Part shown: one piece after another, positions 22,490 through 32,800 of the stretch
How the letters are laid out: each line of letters begins with the position of its first letter
Numbering within the stretch: position 1 is the stretch's first letter
From: Microvelia longipes
Taxonomy: Eukaryota; Arthropoda; Insecta; Hemiptera; Veliidae
Direction of reading: 5' to 3'
Assembly: GCA_018340805.1 (NCBI GenBank)
Contig: JACMZG010001913.1
Coordinates: 34,958,423-35,022,422 of the forward strand
DNA: 64,000 nucleotides
Made by a program: the position numbers and the translations under genes
The notes under the pieces: model-generated
Database searches by the model: none
Seen by the model: the letters and a program-made list of their open reading frames with translations, nothing else
Told to the model about the DNA's origin: nothing

Positions 22490-23195
22490 TACAACTCTAA
22501 GTAGAAAAGTAAATGTAAACTCTATTTGAGGTATGTTTAAAGAAAATGTGAGTCCTATTATAGGTAATCTCTAGTTGAGGTATGTATTAAAGAAAATGTG
22601 AGTCCTGTTATAGGTAATCTCTAGCTGAGGTATGTATTAAAGAAAATGAGAGTCCTGTAATAGGAAATCTTTAGTTGAGGTATGTATAAAAGGATATGTG
22701 AGTCCTGTGATAGGTTATCTCTAGTTTTTTTTTTTTTTTTTATTTAAATTTTTTTTATTTATAAATTAATTGATATAGCATACAATAAACATAAAAGATT
22801 AGCCTGTTCATGATGGCCCCAAGGCCTGAGCTGAACAGGCGTTTAGGTATGTATAAAAGAAAATGTGAGTCCTGAGTTAGGTAAACTTTAGTTGAGGTAT
22901 GTATTAAAAAAAATGTGAGTCCTGTGATAAGTAATCTCTAGTTGAGGTATGTATTAAAGAAAATGTGAGTCCTGTGATAGGTTATCTCTAGTTTAGGTAT
23001 GTATAAAAGAAAATGTGAGTCCTGTGTTAGGTAAACTTTAGTTGAGGTATGTATAAAAGAAAATGTGAGTCCTGTGTTAGGTAAACTTTAGTTGAGGTAT
23101 GTATTAAAAAAAATGTGAGTCCTGTGATAAGTAATCTCTAGTTGAGGTATGTATTAAAGAAAATGTAAGTCCTGTACTAGGTAAACTCTATTTAT
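22490..23195. repeat. Minisatellite, about 49-50-bp unit
   Basis: The unit is CTAGTTGAGGTATGTATTAA, AGAAAATGTGAGTCCTGTGA, TAGGTAATCT. About 12 copies, with blocks of two to three units duplicated (e.g. 22845-22965 resembles 23040-23160). It is interrupted at 22724-22840 by a retroposed fragment. Confidence 0.95.
22724..22840 (-). mobile_element. Short poly(A) retroposon fragment inside the minisatellite
   Basis: About 117 bp with a run of about 17 T at its left edge, that is, a poly(A) tail on the minus strand. At the other end is a nested hairpin (CCTGTTCA 22803-22810 with TGAACAGG 22832-22839, inner GGCC/GGCC). The tandem unit is split at CTAGTTT and resumes at GTTTAGG, so any target duplication is only about 4-5 bp. 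Likely a 5'-truncated non-LTR 3' end. Confidence 0.7.
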
Positions 23196-24185
23196 AATGA
23201 GTATATTACTACATGTAATAAGGATTACACTATGAGATAACTTAGTAAGTTACTACTTAGTAGAAGTTAGAACTTAGTAAAGGTAATATCGGGCAAATGG
23301 GACAATTAGTACACAAATCGATTTCTGTGATAAGTAGTATATTAGGATGGAGTGATACTGTGATTTGAGTAGTAAATGTCAATTCTAGTAGATTGCCGTT
23401 ATATGTAGTAAATTAGGTCTAGTAGGGATTATACTATGAGATGGAAAATTGTTTAAATAATGGAGGTATTAAGTATTAGTAGAGTAGTACACCCCTTTTC
23501 GTGTATATTATTGTATTTCCTGTAATACTATTCGTTTTAATGTGGTATTAGTCCCTTAGGTATGTCCTCTTCCTGGTGATATGTCTTCATTTCAATGTCA
23601 GTAACCAGTTAATAAGTTGGGAAATTGGTAATATCGAATTGCTAAATAAAATTAACTTATTATTCGAGTTCATAAAGGTTAAAATTATGATGATTAATTA
23701 TCAATATAGCCATGATTTGAGGTACTTATATCGTTTATTTTATTTAAGTTTCTTTTGGCAAAAGTAAGGCTCTTATAATAATAATAAAAGCAGTTTTCAC
23801 TAGTATTGTATTTAGAAGGTAAGTCTGATTTGTTTTCCCTTAGATATGAATGTGTCTAGAAAAATTTAACTAAATATAAAGCAGGTATTTCAGTCTCTAC
23901 CTTAGTCACGATATTTGGCAGGTATGTCATCCTCTAAGTATTAATGCGTTTATTAATTACTTAGGTGTAGAGGAATATTGATTAGTCATAATTATCAATA
24001 AGTCAAGTAATTAGTAGAAATAGAGACTTAAGTCTGACATATCTTTGAATGATAAAAAACATTTTTGGATCACCGCAATGGCAAAAGATCGTAGAAGACC
24101 TATGTACCAGATTAATTCGTACTTGCAATTTACATCAACAAAATCACAAGATGTTAGACACAAACCTAATGATTTACCATATCAG
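23196..24185. other. AT-rich DNA with loose larger-period repetition
   Basis: GGATTACACTATGAGAT (about 23221) and GGGATTATACTATGAGAT (about 23424) suggest a decayed period near 200 bp. Short open frames at 23576-23767 and 24049-24231 lack recognisable domains and are not called. Confidence 0.45.
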
Positions 24186-25035
24186 TAAGTTAATTGTCAG
24201 TTTGGTGCTAATAACTTATGATATCAAATAATTATCTAATCAGTATGGTGCTAATAACTAATGATATCAAATAATTATCTAATCAGTTTGGTGCTAATAA
24301 CTTATGATATCAAATAATTATCTAATCAGTTTGGTGCTAATAACTTATGATATCAAATAATTATCTAATCAGTTTGGTGCAATAACTTATGATATCAAAT
24401 AATTATCTAATCAGTTTGGTGCTAATAACTTATGATATCAAATAATTATCTAATCAGTTTGGTGCTAATAACTTATGATATCAAATAATTATCTAATCAG
24501 TTTGGTGCTAATAACTTATGATATCAAATAATTATCTAATCAGTTTGGTGCTAATAACTTATGATATCAAATAAGTATCCAATCAGTTTTGTCTACGCGT
24601 CTTATCCCATTGTGTCAAATTTTATATGTTATTCGATATCTTTAACTCTTCAAATACCTTATGATCACTCCTTTCAGTCCCAGTTTACAAATCAGTTTTG
24701 CCATAATAGTAACCATATCAGTAAGTTAACAATCAGTTTGTTCCTCATGACTTATGATATCAAATAATTATCCAACCAGTTTGGTTCTAATGACTTATGA
24801 TATCAAATAAGTATCCAACCAGTTTGGCCCTTATAACTTATGATATCAAATAAGTATCCAACCAGTTTGGCCCTTGTGACTTATGATATCAAATAAGTAT
24901 CCAACCAGTTTGGCCCATATGACTAAAGTTATAAAATAAGTATCCAACCAGTTTGGCCCTTGTGACTTATGATATCAAATAAGTATCCAACCAGTTTGGC
25001 CCATATGACTAATGTTATAAAATAAGTATCTAATC
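24186..25035. repeat. Minisatellite, 43-bp unit in two sub-arrays
   Basis: The first block (about 24186-24580) has nine near-identical units of TCAGTTTGGTGCTAATAACT plus TATGATATCAAATAATTATC and TAA. One unit near 24380 has a 1-bp deletion. After an unrelated stretch (24590-24720) a second block (24725-25035) uses CCAACCAGTTTGGCCCTT with the same TTATGATATCAAATAAGTAT half. The first is recently homogenised, the second older. There are no spacers, so this is not CRISPR-like. Confidence 0.97.
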
Positions 25036-25198
25036 AGTTAAGTCCTTATTACTAGCAAAATCAAATGTACTTTACAATAAGTTTTTCCCTTCAAGGGGAG
25101 GTGGAAAAATGTTGGGATCGAAGATGAATATGATGGGATCAGAGGTGTTTGGTGCAGTATTCTTAATTTGTCTAAGTCCTTTTCGCCGAACCTTTTGG

Positions 25199-25425
25199 TA
25201 GGATGTTGGTTAAGTAGATTATTTAGTTTAATAAAATATGTTTGAGTATGTCCCAGATCAGTTTGATAATCCACAATGTTTAGATGACAGTTTGCTAATT
25301 TAACCTAGTTAAATTTAGCATTTAGTTGGGATGTTGGTTAAGTTGATTATCCAGTTTATTAAAAATCTATTATAGGTAAGTCTCAGATCAGTTTTACAAT
25401 CCGAATTTTGATGTAGGTTTGTCAA
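25199..25425. repeat. Imperfect direct duplication, about 130 bp apart
   Basis: GGATGTTGGTTAAGTAGATT...CCCAGATCAGTTTGATAATCC (from 25200) is repeated as GGATGTTGGTTAAGTTGATT...CTCAGATCAGTTTTACAATCC (from 25329). Confidence 0.7.
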
Positions 25426-25429
25426 ATTC

Positions 25430-26507
25430 AGCAGTTAGTCCCAGAGTTAGTCTATTTAATGAAAAATATTCATTAAATAATTATGAAAAGGAATTAGGAA
25501 TAGGTAATGTTCATGAAGTTGTAATTATGCTTCTCTGAAAAGTACAGTTTATCAAATGTTTTGACGTGACTAAGTCATTCGTCTTTTAGTCCTGAAGTCA
25601 TCTAAAAACTTAATTCAACTGTTGATCAGAATAATTTGTTTGACTGTAAAACATATTAAACAAAGCATTCAAAATTTTGTTTCCATAATCATTAAAACTA
25701 AAAGATTTCTGTATCAATTCATCTTAGTTCATCAGTCATTTCATCAAAATATTTTTTTCACAAAAAAAATAAAAAAAAATAGCCGATTTATCTTTTGTAA
25801 TTTTTTATTAAACAAAAAAGAAAAAAATAGGAAAGAAACAATTATAAAGAAGAGAAAGAAAGACAATAAACTAAGGAAGATCTTTGGTTTATATTTTCAG
25901 CAAATTTCAGCAAAAGTTTTTTTTAAAACTTTTATATGAAGGGATTAGCAAATTGCCAGCAATTTTACTTTTTTACTTAGAGTTTAACCTACAAAATAGG
26001 AAAAACTTAGTGTAAATGCGAGCATTTTGCCTATTAGAATAGACGAAAACGTATAACACGACATTATTGTTAATAATAAATGACAGTAATATGTATTATT
26101 ATAAATTACTATCAATTTAAGTAGAATAAATTACAAATATATGATTTCTTTTACAGTCAATGTAATTTAATATATCTGTCATGTCATTAAGTTAACATTT
26201 TGTCAATTAATATATTTATACAAGAATTACTGTAAGGTAAATTATTTTTAAAGCTTATTTACATGAAAGCATAAAGAGTAATTTCTATTTATATTTTAAA
26301 TAAAATAAATTAATATGTTTTGTATTTAACCCCCCTAAAATATGTCAGTCTGGTTTTATTTGATTTTGTATAAATAAATAACTTAAAACCCCCCATAAAT
26401 TTAATCAAGTAATTAATTTTTTTGTCACTTGATTTATTCAAGTTATTTGAGCCTTTGTACCTGAAACAGATAATTGAAATACATTATTAATAATTAAAAT
26501 AATAAAA
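25430..26507. other. AT-rich DNA, no feature seen
   Basis: A-rich and T-rich runs. A 105-codon frame at 25622-25939 is almost entirely Lys/Asn/Ile/Phe from low-complexity sequence and is not called. CCCCCCTAAAATATG (26330) and CCCCCCATAAATT (26388) form a loose direct repeat. Confidence 0.55.
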
Positions 26508-26568
26508 GGAATCGGGGCTGGCAAGAAGAGCCCAACAACGTGGCTATTCCTGGCTTGCCTCCCCACCC

Positions 26569-26572
<4 letters not shown>
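26508..26572 (+). mobile_element. LINE 3' end, second copy
   Basis: GGAATCGGGGCTGGCAAGAA, GAGCCCAACAACGTGGC and GCCTCCCCACCCTA match 1240-1300 base for base at most positions. It abuts an (AT)n tract directly, consistent with a 5'-truncated LINE copy whose tail is TA-rich. Confidence 0.75.
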
Positions 26573-26628
<56 letters not shown>

Positions 26629-26641
26629 TATATTATATATA
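26572..26641. repeat. (AT)n tract followed by (AC)n
   Basis: AT alternation right after the LINE 3' end, then ACACACACATACATGCAT. Confidence 0.95.
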
Positions 26642-26659
26642 CACACACATACATGCATA

Positions 26660-28605
26660 TATTTAGTTAAGAGTCAGTTGGAGTCGGACAAAAAAATCAT
26701 TAAAAATGTACTTACTATAAAAACATTAATTCAATTCATAGGAAAATTTTGCTGGGTTTACAAAAAAAGTACAGCTGGTTAATGTAATTTTGAAATAAAA
26801 TATATAGGACCATAAAAGGGTTTATTTGGGTTCCATTTGTTGATTGTTGCATTGTTTAGAGCACAATTGGACATTTAATACCTGGCAGAAAAAAGTTAAT
26901 GAAAGATTTTTCTGTATTGTCTTGGTACTATATTGAGTACTTAAGTCTGCTTTCAGTAACTGAACTCGCTTACTCAACCACTCAACCAACGATTCGAGGC
27001 ACCGCTAATAATTATTGTACATATTAATTAATATTTTTTTGTGTGTGTGTGTTTATATTAGATAGTCAACATACATTTTGGTCTATATTAAATATACATT
27101 TATATTTTCTTAGACGTAATAAAACCTTAATTTAATTGTAATTAATATATAAGTCTTAAATAAATATATTATTTAAAATACAAACAAAAGATAAGTTTGA
27201 CGCCCAAAAAAGAAAGTTCTTTATGATCGAATAGGAAAACATAAAAATTAAATATCAAAAAGAATGAGCCCACTTGTATAGCCCTGAGGTAAACCTTTTC
27301 TTCAGCCTTTTTTCAAATGATATAAAAGGATAATGGTCTTTATATCATGAAAGACAAGGAACACACAGGACTCTTCAAACAACCTTATTCAACAGTATTC
27401 TTGTTAGCTACGTATGTTGATTCAAAGAACTTTACGTGCTACTCCATTATTCTTTGAACCAAAGGAATAATCTAAAAACATTATCTTAAAAAAATCCTTT
27501 AGGGTATAATCTAAAATATGATTTAACCGCACCTTAGACGTGAACAATTTACGGATAAGAAAATGGACCTTTCACCAACTACTGAACTAACGAGGAATTA
27601 TATTTTAAAAGTAATGTACTACGTGGTTCAAGATATTATGTTTTTTGTCAAAAATAGGCCAAGATTTTGGGTATAGCCTGAAGACATAGGGAAAGATGTG
27701 CATCACGCCTCTGAATGTTCAAAACACAAACGAAGCGTTTGGACCGTCTTAATCCTTAAATAAGTACCTATAAATAATTAAGTATAAATAAGTTCCTGTA
27801 GACAGTGCAATTTAAATAAAAATTTTTAAACAAACAAGTGCGATTCAAAATTTAAGTTTAAAAAGGTTAAGTTTCAAAGTTTTATTTTCTAATTCTGAAA
27901 TGACAATTTAAAATTGTAAACGAATGTGAAAGTTTTCCGGTCCAGTGAGATCTGGATAAGGGAGTGTTATTAATTTCCGAAACTACCTGTTATTGGAGGA
28001 GAAGGTACATCTCAAAAATTCGGACCACGCCCGAAATGAAAGTTGATCTCCTTGACCATCGAAATGTATCCGGATTTTTTTTAAGTTTTCGGGCGATATA
28101 TATTAAAAAGTTTTAATAATATATCTCAAATTTCTTTTAATGAAACCACTTTCTACCGAAAAAGCTATAATTTTAAAATACCAACACATTTTTAACACTT
28201 TTTCATTTTTTCATGGAACTGATATTTATGTCGTTTTTAATTCTTGTTAACATGTAGATGGTAAAAATTGTAAAATTTGTCGGTAATATTTTTATACAAA
28301 TCAAACTTCGTAGCATCCTAACGAAAGCGGCTTAAGCAAAATATAAAAGCAATCTTTGGCAAAAATAGCCAAGACACGTATGATAAAACTTTCTTTGGAA
28401 GATTTCCTACACGCCGAGGTTTAACTTTATTTATCTAATCCAGAAAGAAACTTATAATTACATTTCCTGCCTGTTTTTCTGTAAATGCTTTACTTTTGAA
28501 AAGAAGAAAGTTAAGTTGGAGATTATTAGAGAAAGTATTGATTTAAGTTTTTTAAATCGGGTACGGGGTAACTGTAAACATTTTGTGACTACGCTCATTC
28601 TCACA
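26660..28605. other. AT-rich DNA, no feature seen
   Basis: Scanned both strands for splice-bounded coding segments, RNA folds and inverted repeats and found none I can support. Confidence 0.5.
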
Positions 28606-28609
28606 ACTC

Positions 28610-28690
28610 TCTTGCTTGAAAAATGTTTAACTCGCTTTGCTTGTTCTCAGAATATAAGAATCAACACATTCGACTACTTGGTACAAATTT
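28610..28690 (+). repeat. Short dispersed repeat R7
   Basis: AACTCGCTTTGCTTGTTCTC then AGAATATAAGAATC is matched at about 44490-44530 (AATCGCTTCGCTTGTCATCAGAATATAAAAATC) and in reverse near 3740. Confidence 0.55.
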
Positions 28691-28929
28691 GATTACTCTT
28701 AATTTTTTTTTTAAATTTAACTCAAAGCATTCAATAAAAACTGATCTAATCCTGATAATAAGATAAAACCTTGTTTTATCACAAGTTAAGAAGCGTAAGT
28801 AGATTTGTTGATCCTATGTATGAGTACTTGTGGGCTCAAATTCAAATCGATAAATCCGCTTTACAAAATTTTCTATATTTTTGCTGTGTCATTATTGCCG
28901 GTTAGAGACGTCATGGAAATATGAGGCAT

Positions 28930-29115
28930 CTGTAAACCTCATTGAAACCTCCTCTAAGCGCGAGCTATATGCACATTTTTTGGTGTTTTGTTTGGGATTC
29001 TAAACGTTCTACTATATAATTTACTGTCATTTTGTTACTTATTTCACTATATTTATAGTCGAAGGGGTTTAGGTTACTTTTTCAATGTTTCGAAATAGAA
29101 CCAATAAGGCCCATC
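28930..29115 (+). repeat. Dispersed repeat R2, copy downstream of the Osiris gene
   Basis: AACGTTCT(A/G)CTATA..., CGAAGG, and AGGTTACTTTTTCAATGTTTC align at roughly 75% with the reverse complement of 36692-36920. Read together the two copies flank the last Osiris exon in inverted orientation. A motif upstream, TCATTATTGCCGGTT...GACGTCAT (28890-28915), matches 62757-62785. Confidence 0.7.
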
Positions 29116-29282
29116 AAGTAATAATATTTGTATGTTAGTTAAATAGTGAAACGTTCTACACATCTTACCTTTTGTACCTTCGAAAATTAAAAAGATTAAA
29201 TCAATGGTACAGTATTACAGTAATTTACGTCAGCAAGAAGTTTATATCATTGGTATCGGTCAATATTAGACGAAAAGTTTTA

Positions 29283-29320
29283 ATTTTGATGAACAGTAAT
29301 AATTTACTGTTCATCAAAAT
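29283..29320. repeat. Perfect 17-bp palindrome with 4-nt loop
   Basis: ATTTTGATGAACAGTAA (29283-29299) is exactly inverted at 29304-29320 with TAAT between. It lies about 170 bp past the Osiris stop codon and probably within the 3' UTR, next to an ATTAAA hexamer on the minus strand (about 29284-29279). Confidence 0.85.
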
Positions 29321-29486
29321 ATCGCACACATTACAAATTTCATTTGTTAAAATTGTCTTTTCAGTAGAATTTTTTAAAACCTTTTTTGGTTTATGTAGGC
29401 TATAGGGCACTAGGGTGTGGTAGTTTAAAAGTTTTAAAAATAGGCAAACTTACAATTCAGGAAACTTGAGGAAAATGAAAGACAGT

Positions 29487-29860
29487 CTAGCTCTTGGCAT
29501 AAGCTCTATAAGCCATATCATGAGCAGCAGTATCGTCAGATGAGGATCTTCCCCAACCGCCTCCGTGTCCACCATAACTTCCACCGATATCAGCACCGCC
29601 TCCACTGAAGCCGTCGTGATGATGTACTTCGTGTGAGCTGTGATGAGGATGTGATACGATTTCGTATGTCACTGATTTGTGTTGTTGGCTTAGAAGTTTC
29701 TTCAAACCGATGATGGAAGCTAATAGGAGAGCGATTTTACCGATGAGGAGAGCCTTACCAGCGATTAAAGCAATGGCTCCGAGAGCGATAGGAATCAGGG
29801 CTGCGGCCTTCATCTTCATCATCAGGAGTAGAGGGAGAAGGATTTTACCGGCTTTCTTAA
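29487..29860 (-). CDS. Osiris exon 4 (hydrophobic block, AHDMAY, stop)
   Basis: The acceptor TTTTTTGTTACAG|TT has a good pyrimidine tract. 374 nt: finishes Val167 and encodes 168-290. An in-frame upstream ATG at 29933 lies in the intron and is not used. A plus-strand frame over this exon (29677-29967) is a shadow. Confidence 0.94.
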
Positions 29861-32800
29861 CTGTAACAAAAAACGAAAAGGAAAACATTAGAACCCAAAA
29901 GCAACAAGTATTTCCTGTATTTTTCATGTTCAAAATTATAGGAGATATAAATCAGGATTTCACATAAAAATTATATCGTAAATTGTATGAAAGTTTACCA
30001 TGCCATGTAAACTTAATAACAATAATGAAAAAAATACTTCTTAATACATAGTAAGCAATAAAGCTACTCTTAAAAAATTTACCATTATTCGACGACCATT
30101 AAAATAAATAAAATACTTAATATCCACAAAGTTTAAGGGTGGTCTGAGATTTTTAAAAAGGTACTACTAAACTGTTCAAGACTGGGATCTAGCTAATTAC
30201 TAACATTATAATGTAAAATAGGCAAAAACTATAACTGCCCTAGCTTTTGGTTGAAGCAAAAGCTCGGCTCATTGCTGCCGACGCCTAGCAGGTAAAGCTA
30301 TATCGTTCGAGCTAGTTTTTTTTACATAAAACGTTTATTTTACTCTACTAGTAATAAAATAACACATTTCTTTTAACAATTTTTTATTCATATAATATGT
30401 TAATCTTTGAAAATATTTTTAGTTAAATAAAATGTTAATCGTGAAACATATCTTCACTCTTCTGTCATACAAACATTTATCCTCAAAAAGTTCTTATTTT
30501 ATTTATTTATAAAATATAAGTAGATCGAAGGAAAATAAAATATAAAATTATTTCCTCATAACTACAAACTTGTCAAGCTGAAAGGCATTAGCAACTTAAG
30601 CTCTCAAAGAAAAAATCCTAAATCTAAAAAAAGTAATGCAGTGATGGAAAAATAAACGCTAAGGAAGAATAAAAAAAACTTCTAGCTGCACCAGACAGTT
30701 GCACTCAATCAATTTATTTCTTTCTCATTTTTATAATCTAAAAATAAGTATTATTTTTAATCCGTTATGAATAAAAGTTGAAAAATGTAGCTTTCTCCGG
30801 TGAAATGAAGTTTCCAGTCGAGTGAAAAGTTGTCAAGTACAGGAAGTATATTTTTATTTACTAATTCACTATTCTACTTTAACTTATTTTTATCTTCTTA
30901 TATAATCCTGTCTTAATGTTTGAATAATTATTGACAATGATATTAAGAATAACAAGTCTTTATTTTAATCATTTACGTCAATCAGTATTTTTATCAATTC
31001 TTCATTATTATGAAATTATATCACAATACTCTTACAGGTTCAGTAAGAAATAGTATAAAATCCATCAGCAAGTTTATGTTTATTTGTACAATATTAACGA
31101 TTTCACTATCAATTGTTGATAATATGGATATCCCGAACATATATATATCTATATATATATATATAATTTTAATTTTAATTTACTTTACCATAGCAGTAGC
31201 TTTGCAGCTATTTATTTTCTAACATACACAGCTTTTATATATTTCTTTATTTTTATTCCCTTTTTCTTATTTTTATGTCAATTTTTTTATGTCATTACTT
31301 AAAAAGTTAATAATTAAATACTAAAAAGTTTTTTGTTGTGTAATCTTTATTTTCTAATTTATATGTTTATTTTTTTAAAAAACAATCTTTTAAAGCAAAA
31401 GTATTGACCATTAATTTTTTTTTAATATTGAATCGATAATTCATTTATACTGATATCATTAATCCGATCGTGTAGATCAATACTAAAGAAACTATTTTGA
31501 ATGACAGAATTGATCATCAGAATAAGTAGGATATTTAAATTGTATTTAGTGCAGTTACAATACATGCGAATTTCAAATTATTATACAGGATAATTTTAGG
31601 TACAATTTATGTAACCCAAAAAGTATCATTACATGTGTCACGCTAATGTTTTAAAACTATTTATCTTTTAAAAAGTATTAATAAAAAATACTTAAATGAC
31701 CAGTGTGATATTCATACTAATATAAATGAAAATACAATTTGTATTTTCTGTATAAATCTCCAACGAATAAAAAAACCTAATAAGGTATTTTCCTATTATA
31801 AATATCAAATACTAAATAAAAAAACCTCATTAAAATTATTACTTGCAAAAGGAAAAATTGAAAGTATAAAAAATTCCCTTTCGCTTGTTAAATAAACCTT
31901 CATCAGGTTAACTGGGGGAACAAACAAGATTTATAACTCAAAAAAGTAACTCCGTACAAGTACTTGCACTTAGAAAGGAAGTACTTGCGTAGAGAAAGTC
32001 GAGTAAGATTAAGTACCGCATATTCAAAAGCACTTTATCTTAATGAAGTTATCTTACCGACAAAGATACGTAACAAGTAATCAGGTAAAATGGAAAGTAC
32101 TAGAATCAAATTCCATTATATCAAATCAATCTCGTCTGTAACCATTGTATAACTTATAATTTTTATTTTATTTAGTTCTATGTAATTTTTTAATTTATTT
32201 TATATCATGACTTTTTTTTTATTTCTTTTTTCTTACAGCAATATTAAAATATTTTATACCACTATTGCTATTTTATTCAATTATTCATATATATTATTTA
32301 TAGTTATTCATTACAAAGAGGAATTCATTTACGTATAAAGTACTTTATATTGATCTATACCTATACCTATGATCTACTTGGGTACATTATAAGGTAATAG
32401 TGTTAATTTAAAGCTTATAAATTGTGATTCATTGGTTTTTTCTATTTAATGTTAAAACAAACTAAATTTTTTTTAATAAACTTTGATAATAAATAAGCAA
32501 AAACATCGAATACAATAATCCTGATTATTAAACAAAATATAATAATAATAATAATAAAATATAATATATATATATTATATATATATATATATAGATATAT
32601 ATATATAATATATATTACTTTTATACGTAAGTATTATTCATTCTATATTGTTTTGTTTAGCAAATTTTCATGAGAAAATGAGCTTATTTTTTTCTTACTT
32701 TAAATATATATATTTTTTTAAAGCTTAAGAGAGAAAATATTAATTTTTATATTAGCTCTAATATTTTTATGACGAGTTATATAATTTTATAGCAAGTATT

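Noticed and set aside
24186..24580. CRISPR-like regular repeats
   Set aside because: The 43-bp units are head to tail with no unique spacers, in an insect nuclear context.
25622..25939. 105-codon plus-strand frame
   Set aside because: Composition is dominated by Lys, Asn, Ile and Phe from A/T runs. No motif.
29861..29933. In-frame ATG at 29933 as an alternative start for a single-exon Osiris fragment
   Set aside because: The stretch 29933-29861 reads as hydrophobic intron sequence ending in a good acceptor. The upstream exons join in phase and supply the signal peptide and two-Cys region.
29677..29967. 96-codon plus-strand frame
   Set aside because: Antisense shadow of Osiris exon 4. It extends into the intron without any recognisable domain.
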